Of a stretch of DNA of 64,000 bases, positions 18,310 through 28,800 are shown piece after piece. Below the pieces are notes generated by a model. That model worked only from the letters and a program-made list of their open reading frames with translations. It had not been told where the DNA came from and did not search any database. The DNA comes from CAINVV01 sp038323575 (GTDB taxonomy: Bacteria; Bacteroidota; Bacteroidia; Bacteroidales; Prolixibacteraceae), in contig JBBQHB010000008.1 in NCBI GenBank assembly GCA_038323575.1, forward strand, positions 1 through 64,000. Reading direction: 5' to 3'. Both the position numbers and the translations under genes were made by a program. The first letter of the stretch is position 1. Every line of letters starts with the position of its first letter.

Positions 18310-18867
18310 ATGGAATCTGGTTCTTCACATTCAGCGCCTGATATTAAAGATGAAGTAAAAGCCTTCAAATTTTTTTTTGAAGACTTTTATCCTTCTGTTT
18401 GTGTATTTGCCAATAAATATGTGAAGGATATGGATCTTGCAGAAGACATTACCCATGAGGCTTTCATTGAATTCTGGAAGATTAAAGAAAAGTTCGTTGA
18501 TTTGAGGTCCAGAAAAGGTTTCATTTATACAGTAACCAGAAACAAATGCCTGAATTCAATCAAACAATGGAGCAATCAGGATAAAAAACTGAAGGCAGGA
18601 CTTCCTTCAGAAGATTATTTTCATGAAATGGTAATGGAAGAAGAGACCTACCGGATTGTCCACCTTGCAGTCAATAAACTGGCTCCCCAAAGTCGCAGGA
18701 TTATTTGTCTCAGTATGGAGGGGAAAAAAAATCAGGAGATTGCAGATCAACTGAATGTATCTATAAATACAGTGAAGACACTTAAAAAGAATGCATATGA
18801 AGAGCTACGAAACAGCTTGAAAGACCATGTTTTTGTTTTGTTCCTGTTCAACTACTTCCTAAACTAA
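18310..18867 (+). CDS. ECF-type RNA polymerase sigma factor
   Basis: This is an extracytoplasmic-function sigma-70 factor of the Bacteroidota FecI-like class. The 185-residue chain has region 2 (ANKYVKDMDLAEDITHEAFIEFWK) and region 4 with a helix-turn-helix (SMEGKKNQEIADQLNVSINTVKTLKKNAYEELR). The FecR-type anti-sigma gene follows, then an STN-containing SusC and its SusD. By the known FecA-FecR-FecI logic, substrate binding at the receptor would relieve the anti-sigma factor and let this sigma factor transcribe the uptake locus. The C-terminal hydrophobic tail (VFVLFLFNYFLN) is usual in this group. Confidence 0.93.
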   Translation: MESGSSHSAPDIKDEVKAFKFFFEDFYPSVCVFANKYVKDMDLAEDITHEAFIEFWKIKEKFVDLRSRKGFIYTVTRNKCLNSIKQWSNQDKKLKAGLPSEDYFHEMVMEEETYRIVHLAVNKLAPQSRRIICLSMEGKKNQEIADQLNVSINTVKTLKKNAYEELRNSLKDHVFVLFLFNYFLN

Positions 18868-19043
18868 TTGCAAACTCCGATTGAGTTTTCATATTTTCCC
18901 GTTAAAATCTCTTTTTTTAATTAAAATAGAAAAGCTTATTCACCCGTTTGCATATTTTCGTTGTTATAGGTAATAGAGCTTTCTATTACGAAATAATGTG
19001 ATTTTAAAGATTAGGATCCTGTCCAAATTAGATTGCCCACTTG

Positions 19044-20234
19044 ATGATTATGGATATATTTAATTCTACGCTTGATATTTCGGCCTTAATTGCCCGTGAC
19101 ATAACTGGTCAATTGGACCGGCATGAGAAAGAGACACTTGAAAATTGGCTGGCAAGCTCCCGGAAAAATCAAATATTGTATGACAGGATCGTGAATAGCG
19201 AAAATTTTTCGAAACGGAATGAGCTTTATGATAATGTAGATATTCAAAAGAGGTGGAGCCTCATTGCAGCTGATCTGGATTTTCACACAAAAAGAAGGGG
19301 TATAACAAGACTTCTTCAATTTGCCGCAGCCATCCTGATCCCTCTGTTTATGGTTGTAACCGCTTATTGGTGTTTGAATTACCTTCCTGAAAATGAACAA
19401 TCTGCCTCCGTAATTTCACGCGGAACACAGAATGCCATTTTGGTAATGGCAAGCGGTGAAAATGTGAACCTGGCCGAAGGTGAAAACAAAAAATATATAG
19501 AGAAAGACGGTACGGTTATCAGCAAAACCCAGACTGAACTGAACTATCCTGAACAATCAACCCAAACTAATAATGAGACCCCATTAAATACTTTGATCAC
19601 ACCTTGTGGCGGAGAGTACAGCCTGGTTCTCTCTGATGGAACCAGGGTTTATCTTAACTCAATGAGTAAACTGGTGTTCCCGGTCAGGTTCTTCGGTAAT
19701 AAACGTGAGGTGACTCTGGAAGGGGAGGCATTTTTTGAAGTCGCTGCAAACAAATCAAAACCATTTATCGTGAATATTAAAGGTTTGCAGGTTGAGGTTT
19801 TAGGCACTTCTTTCAATATAAAGTCATATTATAATGATAATCAGTCATATACCACACTGGTTGAAGGGAAAGTGAAACTCAATTCAGGTAATCTTTTTTC
19901 TGACCAAATAGTTTTGGAACCAAACCAACAGGCAGTTTATGATAACTCTTCAGCGACTGTTGACATTCAGGCTGTTGATGCCAACCAGATCATTCAATGG
20001 ACAAAAGGACGGTATTCTTTTACTGACCAATCATTGTATGAGATTATGAAAACCCTTTCAAGATGGTATCGTTTTACATATACATTTGAAGATGAATCAT
20101 TAAAATCGATCAAATTTGAAGGAGGATTGAACAAATACGAAAGCATTAATCCGATTCTGGACATCATAGGCCGAACCGAAAAAGTAAAAGTATTGGTCAA
20201 AGGGGATGAAATTTTGTTCTCAAAAATTAAATAA
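19044..20234 (+). CDS. FecR-family anti-sigma factor
   Basis: This is an inner membrane anti-sigma factor that controls the upstream ECF sigma factor. The protein has about 396 residues: a cytoplasmic sigma-binding region of about 88 residues, one transmembrane helix (residues about 90-112), a FecR domain (LVLSDGTRVYLNSMSKLVFP to LVEGKVKLN), and a C-terminal DUF4974-type domain (MKTLSRWYRFTYTFEDESLK). The C-terminal part is expected to contact the STN domain of the SusC encoded next. ATG codons at 19044 and 19050 are both possible starts, and a TTG at 19041 is less likely. The 176 bp before it holds a perfect 7-bp inverted repeat, TAATAGA/TCTATTA, of unknown role. Confidence 0.93.
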   Translation: MIMDIFNSTLDISALIARDITGQLDRHEKETLENWLASSRKNQILYDRIVNSENFSKRNELYDNVDIQKRWSLIAADLDFHTKRRGITRLLQFAAAILIPLFMVVTAYWCLNYLPENEQSASVISRGTQNAILVMASGENVNLAEGENKKYIEKDGTVISKTQTELNYPEQSTQTNNETPLNTLITPCGGEYSLVLSDGTRVYLNSMSKLVFPVRFFGNKREVTLEGEAFFEVAANKSKPFIVNIKGLQVEVLGTSFNIKSYYNDNQSYTTLVEGKVKLNSGNLFSDQIVLEPNQQAVYDNSSATVDIQAVDANQIIQWTKGRYSFTDQSLYEIMKTLSRWYRFTYTFEDESLKSIKFEGGLNKYESINPILDIIGRTEKVKVLVKGDEILFSKIK

Positions 20235-20240
20235 AAAATA

Positions 20241-20265
20241 CAGGAGATGCTTGGAACATCTCCTG
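20241..20265 (+). terminator. Hairpin after fecR (weak terminator or mRNA end)
   Basis: A 9-bp perfect stem, CAGGAGATG/CATCTCCTG, with a 7-nt loop lies just after the fecR stop. There is no clear T run after it, so it may stabilise the 3' end or separate regulatory from transport transcripts rather than terminate fully. Confidence 0.45.
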
Positions 20266-20320
20266 CTAAAACATTTCTGGTGGTACAGAAATATTAATTA
20301 CTAAACTTAGATGTAAAATT

Positions 20321-23300
20321 ATGAAGAAAATGCATTTAAATGCCAATCCCTACGAGAAAAGCATTTTTAAAATCATTCGTGTAATGAAACTAGCTACCTT
20401 TATTCTATTGGCGGGATTTATGCAGGTTTCGGCCAGCATTTATTCACAAACAGCTAACATTAAGTTATCTGTTCGTGAGACAGCCTTTAGCGATGTTATT
20501 AAAGAGATCCAGAAACAGACTGAGTTCACCTTTTTCTTCAGTCCGGATGATGTGAGCAATATCATTGTCTCGGAGGTTGAGGTTGAAAAAGCAAGTCTTG
20601 AGAAAGTGCTCGACTTGTGTCTGGAAGGGACAGATCTTGAATACGAGATCGTTTACAAAGCAGTAATCCTAAAAAAGGCACAAGAAAAGGATGCCGGGGA
20701 AACTTTGTTGGCCGGACCGGAGGCACAACAACCCCAAAAAAGAACAATCACCGGAAAAGTAACAGATGTTAATGGTGCATCCATACCCGGGGCATCGGTA
20801 GTGGTCAAAGGTACCACGAACGGCATCATTACAAGTAATGATGGAAGCTACTCACTTAGTATTCCGGAGAATGCCACCATACAGTATTCCTTTGTGGGAA
20901 TGAAAACACAGGAGGAAAAAGTCGGCAACCAAAAAGTTATCAATATAATGCTGTCTGAAGAGACAATCGGAATCGAAGATGTCGTAGTGGTAGGTTATGG
21001 CTCGCAAAAAAAAGTGACAGTAACCGGCGCAATAACGACGATTTCCACACAAGATCTTAAACAGAGTCCAACAACTAACCTATCGAATGCTTTGGCCGGT
21101 CGGATGTCGGGTATGATGGTGACGCAGTATAGCGGCGGGGAACCCGGAGTTGACCGAAGTTCGGTTATTGTCCGCGGTATGTCAACCCTTGGTAACAAAA
21201 ACCCTATCGTGATCGTTGATGGTATTGAGCGCGATTTCCAATACCTTAATCCTGACGAGGTTGAATCCTTTACACTGCTAAAGGATGCATCAGCAACCGC
21301 AGTTTATGGTGTAAGAGGCGCCAATGGTGTCATCCTGGTAACAACACGAAGAGGAAAAACAGTGGATAGGGCCAACGTTACATTTAAAGCTTCTACGGGA
21401 ATCTCTGCTCCGATTAAATTTCCTGAGTATCTGGGTTCGGCTGATTATGCCATGCTTTACAACGAAGCTAATCTGAATGATAACCCGCAAACCCCTAAAG
21501 CTCTTTTCACACAAACGCAGATTGATAATTACCGGATCGCAAAGGGAGATAACTCGGATGGATTAGGCTACAATGTCAATCTTTTCGATTATGCTTTCAA
21601 ACCCAGTATGCAACAGGATTACAGCCTGAACATCCAGGGGGGGTCAAAAACGGCCAGGTATTTTATTCTGGTAGGTTATATGAACCAAAACGGCAACTAT
21701 CAACATACAAATGACGGGCCTAACAATACCAATGCAGTCTTTAAAAGGTATAACTTCAGATCGAATATTGACATCAACATTACCCCCGAATTCTATGTAA
21801 AACTGAACCTGGGCGGACGAATCCAGAACAGGATAGCGCCCGGGACAACTGCTGCAAGGCTCATCACAATTGCCAATACACAGCCTTCTATTTACCCTGT
21901 TATCAATGAACGAAATGATAACCCCGCTAATGCGCTTTATAATTCGAAGCATCCTGAAGGATTGCTTTTCGGAACGGCTTTGTACCGTTATAACATGCTG
22001 GGTGAATTAGCCTATTCGGGATTTGAAAATTATTATGACACCTATATGGAAGGTAGCTTTGCGATGGGATACAACCTTGATTTCCTCACAAAAGGGTTGA
22101 AATTTGAGACTCAGTTTTCCTATGATATTCATGCCGGCAACATGATTGACAGAAAAATCCCTCATGAGACCGAAGGTTACAGGGAATATGGCGGATATGC
22201 AACGTTTTTCCCAACAGTCGGAGTGGATGTCCTGATGAATGGCGGGCATTATCAGGGTGCATATTCATCTCCCCGACGTGTGGATAACAATACGATGAGC
22301 AACGGTGTAACCAACGCGGCGCCCGAACGAAAAAACGACTTCCAGTCGACGTTAAATTATGCCAGATCTTTCGGGCATCATAACGTTTCCGGACTCTTGT
22401 TAATTCGTCAATCGGTTCGCGTGTACAACAACGATATACCTTATGCAACTCAGGGACAAGCCTTACGCGGCACCTATAATTATGCTGAGAAATATCTTTT
22501 TGAATTCAATGCTGCCTACAATGGTTCTGAAAACTTTGCAAAGGGGCACAAATATGGATTTTTCCCGGCGGGAGCTATAGGATGGGTTGTGAGTAACGAA
22601 GCTTTTATGAAAAAGAACCATGTTGTAGATTATTTAAAACTAAGGGGATCTTTCGGTATAGTTGGAAATGACCAACTTCCGGGAGCAAGATTTGGGTACA
22701 TGCAATTCTATACTACCAACGGCAACACCTACAATATAGGGATGGACCAGAATTCTGGCGTTCCGGCAGGTGTTTATGAGGGAGCGCTTGCAAATCCATT
22801 ATTGACTTGGGAAAAATCCAAAAAAGCAAATTTCGGTATCGACACCCGAATTCTAAAAAACAGGTTAAACTTTACCGCCGATGTTTTTTATGAACGTCGC
22901 AGCCAAATCTTAAATATACCCGGACAGAACTATGCAAAAGATATATCCGCAGTTGTAGGGTTAAGCGCTCCTCAGATAAATATTGGAGTCGTCGATAACA
23001 AGGGTATCGACTTTGAGCTTGCATGGAATGATAAAATTGGGAAAAACTTCTCCTATTACATCAAGCCGAACATGTCATTTGCCCGAAACAAAATTATATT
23101 CCTGAACGAAGTTGACCACATTGCCCCTGATGGCAAACAGGTTCCTACGGCTTACCGCACAGGCAAACGTATCGGGGAACAGTTTCTTTATCAATTTGAT
23201 CACTTTATAAAAGACCAGGCAGAAGCTGATGCAATTAATGCAGCAGGCTACCAACCATGGAGTACGAAATTAATCCCCGGAGATGTCGTTTATAAAGATC

Positions 23301-23857
23301 AGAATGGCGATGGCAAGATTACAGACCAGGAAGACAGAATTTCGATGGGTAATCCAAGAAATCCGGAAATTCAGTTTGGTGTACCAATTGGTGTTTCTTA
23401 CAAAGGGTTTGATGCAAGCTTATTGTTTCAGGGGGCCGCGCTGGTTAGCGTTGAGTTAACTGATGCCGCATCCTGGGACTTTCCAACTTATGGACAGGAT
23501 ATTATCGGAAGGGTGAAGGACCTGCATTTAGATCGTTGGACCCCGGCGACAGCCGCAACCGCGACTTATCCTGCCTTACATTATGGACCCTATCTAAATA
23601 ATAAGAACTCACAGAATTCGCTCTTTTTTGCGGATGCATCCTACATTCGGATGAAGAGTGTGGAGATCGGTTATTCTGTTCCTTCTAAAATTATGAGGAA
23701 ACTTGGATTTACAAAGGCCCGTTTTTATGTTCAGGGGTTAAACCTGATAACGTGGGATAAATTAAAAAAATACGATGTTGATCCTGAAACAAATACCGGG
23801 GGCGACTGGTATCCGATTCAACGCGTTGCTAGTATTGGTGTTGAAGTAACATTTTAA
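20321..23857 (+). CDS. SusC-family receptor with STN signalling domain
   Basis: This is the glycan importer of the mannan-type locus and also the likely signal receiver for FecR. The 1178-residue chain has a signal region (MKLATFILLAGFMQVSASIYSQ) and a complete STN domain (about 45-115: IKLSVRETAFSDVIKEIQKQTEFTFFF in two halves, ending YEIVYKAVILKK). A carboxypeptidase-like domain (ITGKVTDVNGASIPGASVVVKG), a plug (EDVVVVGYGSQ; AVYGVRGANGVILVTTRRG) and a barrel ending EVTF follow. The STN domain and the upstream ECF/FecR genes agree with trans-envelope regulation. SusD follows after 11 bp, and GH38 and GH76 enzymes further on suggest mannose-containing glycans as substrate. Confidence 0.95.
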   Translation: MKKMHLNANPYEKSIFKIIRVMKLATFILLAGFMQVSASIYSQTANIKLSVRETAFSDVIKEIQKQTEFTFFFSPDDVSNIIVSEVEVEKASLEKVLDLCLEGTDLEYEIVYKAVILKKAQEKDAGETLLAGPEAQQPQKRTITGKVTDVNGASIPGASVVVKGTTNGIITSNDGSYSLSIPENATIQYSFVGMKTQEEKVGNQKVINIMLSEETIGIEDVVVVGYGSQKKVTVTGAITTISTQDLKQSPTTNLSNALAGRMSGMMVTQYSGGEPGVDRSSVIVRGMSTLGNKNPIVIVDGIERDFQYLNPDEVESFTLLKDASATAVYGVRGANGVILVTTRRGKTVDRANVTFKASTGISAPIKFPEYLGSADYAMLYNEANLNDNPQTPKALFTQTQIDNYRIAKGDNSDGLGYNVNLFDYAFKPSMQQDYSLNIQGGSKTARYFILVGYMNQNGNYQHTNDGPNNTNAVFKRYNFRSNIDINITPEFYVKLNLGGRIQNRIAPGTTAARLITIANTQPSIYPVINERNDNPANALYNSKHPEGLLFGTALYRYNMLGELAYSGFENYYDTYMEGSFAMGYNLDFLTKGLKFETQFSYDIHAGNMIDRKIPHETEGYREYGGYATFFPTVGVDVLMNGGHYQGAYSSPRRVDNNTMSNGVTNAAPERKNDFQSTLNYARSFGHHNVSGLLLIRQSVRVYNNDIPYATQGQALRGTYNYAEKYLFEFNAAYNGSENFAKGHKYGFFPAGAIGWVVSNEAFMKKNHVVDYLKLRGSFGIVGNDQLPGARFGYMQFYTTNGNTYNIGMDQNSGVPAGVYEGALANPLLTWEKSKKANFGIDTRILKNRLNFTADVFYERRSQILNIPGQNYAKDISAVVGLSAPQINIGVVDNKGIDFELAWNDKIGKNFSYYIKPNMSFARNKIIFLNEVDHIAPDGKQVPTAYRTGKRIGEQFLYQFDHFIKDQAEADAINAAGYQPWSTKLIPGDVVYKDQNGDGKITDQEDRISMGNPRNPEIQFGVPIGVSYKGFDASLLFQGAALVSVELTDAASWDFPTYGQDIIGRVKDLHLDRWTPATAATATYPALHYGPYLNNKNSQNSLFFADASYIRMKSVEIGYSVPSKIMRKLGFTKARFYVQGLNLITWDKLKKYDVDPETNTGGDWYPIQRVASIGVEVTF

Positions 23858-23868
23858 TTGATTGAATT

Positions 23869-25737
23869 ATGAAAAAAAGAATATGCTTTTCTAATACACT
23901 ACTAATCAGCACTGTATTATTAATTTTTATGTCGTGCGCAAAGGTTCTCGACAGAGTCCCGGATAGTCAGATTTCGGAAGAAATTGCTTTTGCTTCCTGG
24001 GACAAGGTGAATGGTATGGCAAATACTTTGTACCGTGAAATGCGTGATCGTGACAAAGGAATTGTAACACTCCAGGATTTTTCTATGGCTGGAATTACCG
24101 ACGAATGCAAAGGGACCAAAGTAGAAACTGCCATCCCCGACCAGTTTAACTTTGGATCATTCGGTCCGTCTATCGGAATGGCAGGTACAACGCAGGGTAA
24201 AAATATTTCTATCTATTGGGGCAATTATTACGGCTCAATTCGTAGAACGAATGTATTTCTTTCAGGAGTTGAAAAATACAAATCACCTGATAACCCGCTT
24301 ACACCCGGCGACTTAAAAAATCGTATTGCAGAAGCCCGTTTCATTCGTGCTTACCTGCATTTTCTCGCTACGCGATGGTATGGTGATGTTGTTTACATGG
24401 ATTATGTGGCTGATTTAGCGGGTGATTTAAAATTTGTCCGCCTTTCCTGGCCTGATTTTGTAAAGAAGATTTTAGCGGATCTTCAATATGCTGCGGACAA
24501 TTTGCCGGTCCGGCACCTGGATCTTGAATATGGCAGGGTAGACAAGGGCGCCGCCCTGGCATTGAAAGCGATTATCCTTTATATGAATGCAAGTCCGATG
24601 TACAATGGAGGTAAATTGCCCGGCAATGATACCCGGGTTGGCAAAAGCGCTTATGCCACCTACGACAAAGAAAAATGGAAATTGGCAGCCGATGCAGCCA
24701 AAGCAGTAATGGATCTTCAAAATTCCGGGGCTCCGCGATATTTCCTCTATACCGGTAAAAGCAATACTTTTCAGGCCGAAAGTAACAACATGGTATATGC
24801 CAGAATTAAACAAATTTATATTGATGCTCCGTCAATTCAAAATGAGTGGATCCTGGTTATGCCGAACTGCAAAGCTGAATCATGGCAAGGCGACCATATT
24901 CCCCCATCATATGGAGGCGCTGCCAGACTACAACCCCTTCAGGAACAAGTCGATGAATATGAATTTATTGGCAAAGACGGATACGGATATGCCACCTATG
25001 ATCCTCAGGCCAAAGCCAAGGGTTATGATGATGACCTGCCCTATGTCAACCGTGATCCCCGCTTCTATTCTGATATAATGTTTCATGGTTGCACTTATCA
25101 AAATAAAATTATCAACACAGCAACGGGTAATGATAAACTTGGGGCCAGTAATGCGACATTAACCGGATATTACCTGCGCAAATTTTTCCATGAAGACTGG
25201 AAGCGAAGCGGAAACTGGCCACTCCATTTCCCGATGTTGCGCCTTCCTGAAATTCAGTTGATCTATGCAGAGGCAATGAATCAATATGCCGGACCAAGCC
25301 AGCAAGTTTATGATGTATTGAATACGCTTCGCGCCCGCTCTTTCATGGTTCCTGTACCTCCCGGCCTGAATCAGGCTGCGCTTCATAAATACATCCAAAG
25401 GGAGCGCCGCGTTGAACTTTTCTATGAAAACAAGCGCTATTTTTATGCCCGTTGGAATTTAGAACCGGATTCCCCTGCAGAGCTCGCCCAGGAAACTGCC
25501 TCCGAAGCATCCCCAACCCCGGATTTGTTCTGGCCTTATCCCAGAACCCAGCGCGTTGTACATGGTGCCAAGCCTGTAGCAGATCCAACCGGGAAAATGG
25601 TTGTAGGCGGAGTAACTTATAAGATGGAACGATTTAAACTGGAAGACCGTGTTTTTACCTCTAAAAACTATTTCTGGCCTTTGGTTCAAAGCGAAATAAC
25701 CAATACTCCGTCGTTAATACAAAGTCCGAACTGGTGA
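23869..25737 (+). CDS. SusD/RagB-family glycan-binding lipoprotein
   Basis: This surface lipoprotein pairs with the STN-SusC upstream. It is long for the family (622 residues) and has a lipobox ending at Cys23 (FMSC). Family motifs include IAEARFIRAYLHFLATRWYGDV and LRLPEIQLIYAEAMNQY, followed by YIQRERRVELFYENKRYFYARW. The C-terminal part is extended and rich in Pro, which may form the ligand-binding face. An intrinsic terminator follows within 25 bp. The presence of alpha-mannosidase and GH76 genes downstream suggests yeast-mannan or other mannoside binding; this is inference from context. Confidence 0.93.
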   Translation: MKKRICFSNTLLISTVLLIFMSCAKVLDRVPDSQISEEIAFASWDKVNGMANTLYREMRDRDKGIVTLQDFSMAGITDECKGTKVETAIPDQFNFGSFGPSIGMAGTTQGKNISIYWGNYYGSIRRTNVFLSGVEKYKSPDNPLTPGDLKNRIAEARFIRAYLHFLATRWYGDVVYMDYVADLAGDLKFVRLSWPDFVKKILADLQYAADNLPVRHLDLEYGRVDKGAALALKAIILYMNASPMYNGGKLPGNDTRVGKSAYATYDKEKWKLAADAAKAVMDLQNSGAPRYFLYTGKSNTFQAESNNMVYARIKQIYIDAPSIQNEWILVMPNCKAESWQGDHIPPSYGGAARLQPLQEQVDEYEFIGKDGYGYATYDPQAKAKGYDDDLPYVNRDPRFYSDIMFHGCTYQNKIINTATGNDKLGASNATLTGYYLRKFFHEDWKRSGNWPLHFPMLRLPEIQLIYAEAMNQYAGPSQQVYDVLNTLRARSFMVPVPPGLNQAALHKYIQRERRVELFYENKRYFYARWNLEPDSPAELAQETASEASPTPDLFWPYPRTQRVVHGAKPVADPTGKMVVGGVTYKMERFKLEDRVFTSKNYFWPLVQSEITNTPSLIQSPNW

Positions 25738-25760
25738 TAATTAGATGAAAATAATGAAAA

Positions 25761-25801
25761 GAGAGATTGATTAGTTAAATTTAGTCAGTCTCTCTTTTTT
25801 T
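25761..25801 (+). terminator. Intrinsic terminator between susD and the GH38 gene
   Basis: A 10-bp stem, GAGAGATTGA/TCAGTCTCTC with one G-T pair, has a 14-nt loop and a run of seven T. It ends 14 bp before the alpha-mannosidase ATG. No promoter fits in the remaining space, so the glycosidase genes probably depend on read-through or on a promoter inside or before the hairpin. Confidence 0.75.
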
Positions 25802-25814
25802 AAAATTACTCAAT

Positions 25815-28800
25815 ATGAAAAACCTTTCATTCCTTTTCCTTGTCGTCGGAATGCTTTGTCCGGCATTATTGTTTGCACAACAGATTGATAAAAGGGAAAA
25901 ATACGACATCTCCAAAGATAAAGTATTGTATACCATTGGCTATGCCCACCTCGACACCGAATGGAACTGGGAATATCCCACCACCATCAATGAATACATT
26001 AAAAATACCATGGAGGATAACTTTAAACTTTTCGAAAAGTATCCCGACTATGTATTCAATTTTACCGGATCCCGCCGTTACAACATGATGAAAGAGTATT
26101 ATCCTGAATCCTATATAAAGGTAAAGGATTACATTAAGCAGGGAAGATGGTTTATTTCCGGTTCATCTGTCGATGAAGGTGAAGTCAATGTCTCATCATC
26201 CGAATCTGTTCTCCGCCAGGTCCTCTATGGAAACCTCTATTTCAAAAGAGAATTTAACAAGGAGAGTTATGACTACATGCTTCCCGACTGTTTCGGATTT
26301 GTGGCGACCATGCCTTCCGTCTGGAGCCACGCCGGACTGTTGGGTTTCTCAACCCAGAAATTAACCTGGCGCTCCACCAACGGTGTTCCTTTTAATGTTG
26401 GTGTATGGGAAGGCCCCGATGGTAAAGGTTTACTGGCGGCCTTAAATGCAACAAGTTATACCAGCGATGTCGTTGAAAGGCTCGACAAAGACAAAGCATG
26501 GACTGCAAGAATGGAAAGCAACATCAAAAAATACGGCGTTTCCTTCGATTTCCGTTACTACGGCGTCGGAGATACCGGCGGCGCTCCCCGGGAAAAGGAC
26601 GTTGCCAACGCCGTTGGCAGCCTTAAACACGATGACAGCAACTTTAAAGTCGTGTTAACCGCATCGGATCAGATTTTCCGGGATATTACGCCCGCGCTCC
26701 GTGACAAACTGCCGACTTTTGCCGGTGACTTGCTACTCACCGAACACAGCGCCGGGTCCATGACCTCGCAATCTTTTATGAAACGTGCCAACCGGAAGAA
26801 CGAACAACTTGCAAAATCGGCCGAACAGCTCGCCTCATTGGCTGACTGGCTGGGCGGCGCTTCCTATCCGGTGAATAAACTGAATAACGCATGGGACCTC
26901 GTTTTGGGCAGCCAATTCCACGATATCCTTCCGGGTACGAGTACTGTTCTGGCCTATAACTACGCCTGGAATGATGAATTTATCGCCATGAACGGATTCT
27001 CCGAAGTCATAAAAAATTCGGTAAGCGCTATTGCACACGATTTGAATACACAGGTGACAGGCAAAGCAGTCGTTGTTTATAATCCGGTTGCCATCAGCCG
27101 GGAAGATGTTGTCACGGCTGAACTCAGTTATCCGAAAATGCCGGTCGGCATTGCTGTATTTGATAAAAACGGCGTTGTTGTCCCTTCCCAAATTATCTCT
27201 TCAAAAGAGAATAAACTGAAAATTATTTTTCTGGCTCAACTGCCGTCAGTCGGAATTTCGGTCTTTGACGTTCGTGAAGCTCCTGTTGCCGCCTCAACAT
27301 CAGCGCTGACAGTTAAGGATCAAACACTGGAAAACAATTATTTTATAGTAGAAGTGGATGCAAACGGCGATATATCAAGCATCTATGACAAAACAGCTTC
27401 GAAAGAGGTGCTGTCAAAACCGGCCTCATTGCAATTCCATCAGGAACGCCCTTCGCAATGGCCGGCATGGAACATGGACTGGAATGACCGCAAGAATCCT
27501 CCTTTCGACTTTATGAACAAAGAGGTTACGGTAAAAATTGCCGGGCAGGGACCGGTTCGTGTTGCATTGGAAATTACCAAAAAAGGACAGAACTCAGCCA
27601 TCACCCAAATCATCAGTCTTGCAGCAGGTCAGGCCGGCAAGCGGATTGAGGTATGCAATAAGATCGACTGGCAATCGAAAGAGGTGTCATTGAAAGCTGC
27701 TTTCCCTACAACCGTATCCAATGAATTTGCCACTTATGGTCTGAATACCGCCGCCATCCAGCGCACCAACAACAACGAGGTTAAATTTGAAGTACCCGGA
27801 AGGCAGTGGATCGACCTTACCGACCGGCCGAACAACTATGGTGTTTCCATTTTGGAAGATTGCAAATATGGTTCAGACAAGCCTGATGACAAAACGCTGC
27901 GGCTCACGCTGATGTATACGCCAAAAGCCAACTCGTATGTTTATCAGGGATCCCAGGACTGGGGTATCCATGATGTGAAATATGCCATTTATGCCCACTC
28001 CGGCGATTGGGTATATGCCGGGACACCCTGGCAGGGCAGTTTTTTGAATGCTCCGCTTGTTGCTTTCGAAACTTCCAAACATGAAGGCGCTATGGGGAAA
28101 GAGATTTCCCTGCTTCAAATCAATTCTGACAAGGTGGATGTGATGGCATTCAAAAAAGCCGAAGAGAGTGGTTATTACATCGTCCGTTTTAACGAATTGT
28201 ACGGCAAAGATGCCAAAGGCATTAACGCCAGCTTTGCTGGTAAGATCACCGATGCGTATGAGGTCAACGGCCAGGAGCAAAAGATTGGCGCTGCAAATTT
28301 CAACCAGGGCAGCCTGAACTTCGACATGACAAAATTCCTTATCCGCAGTTTCGCTGTTAAGTTGGAACCGTCTGCTGTTACCATGGCAAAACCGGTTCAG
28401 CAAAGCGTGGAAATTCCATACAATGAAGATGTGATCAGTTTTGATAAGAACCGTACTGATGGCAATATGATCAACGGTCTTTCTTTGCCGGCTGAATTGG
28501 TTCCTGCTTCCATCACCAGCGAGGATATTACCTTCCGGACAGGGAACAGCGCTGACGGACAAAACAATGTCGTTGCTGCAAAGGGACAGAAAATTAACCT
28601 TCCAGCCGGGGATTTCAACAAAGTGTACATTCTTGCTGCGGCAACGGCTGATACGAAGGATAAACTTAAAATCGGAAGCCATACAGTTCCTTTCAATATT
28701 CAGGATTGGACCGGTTGGATCGGACAGCATTACGGCCGTAAACTCTACTTTAACGACCTTAAAGTTGCCGAAATAACCAATCCCTATGCCAAAACCGACA

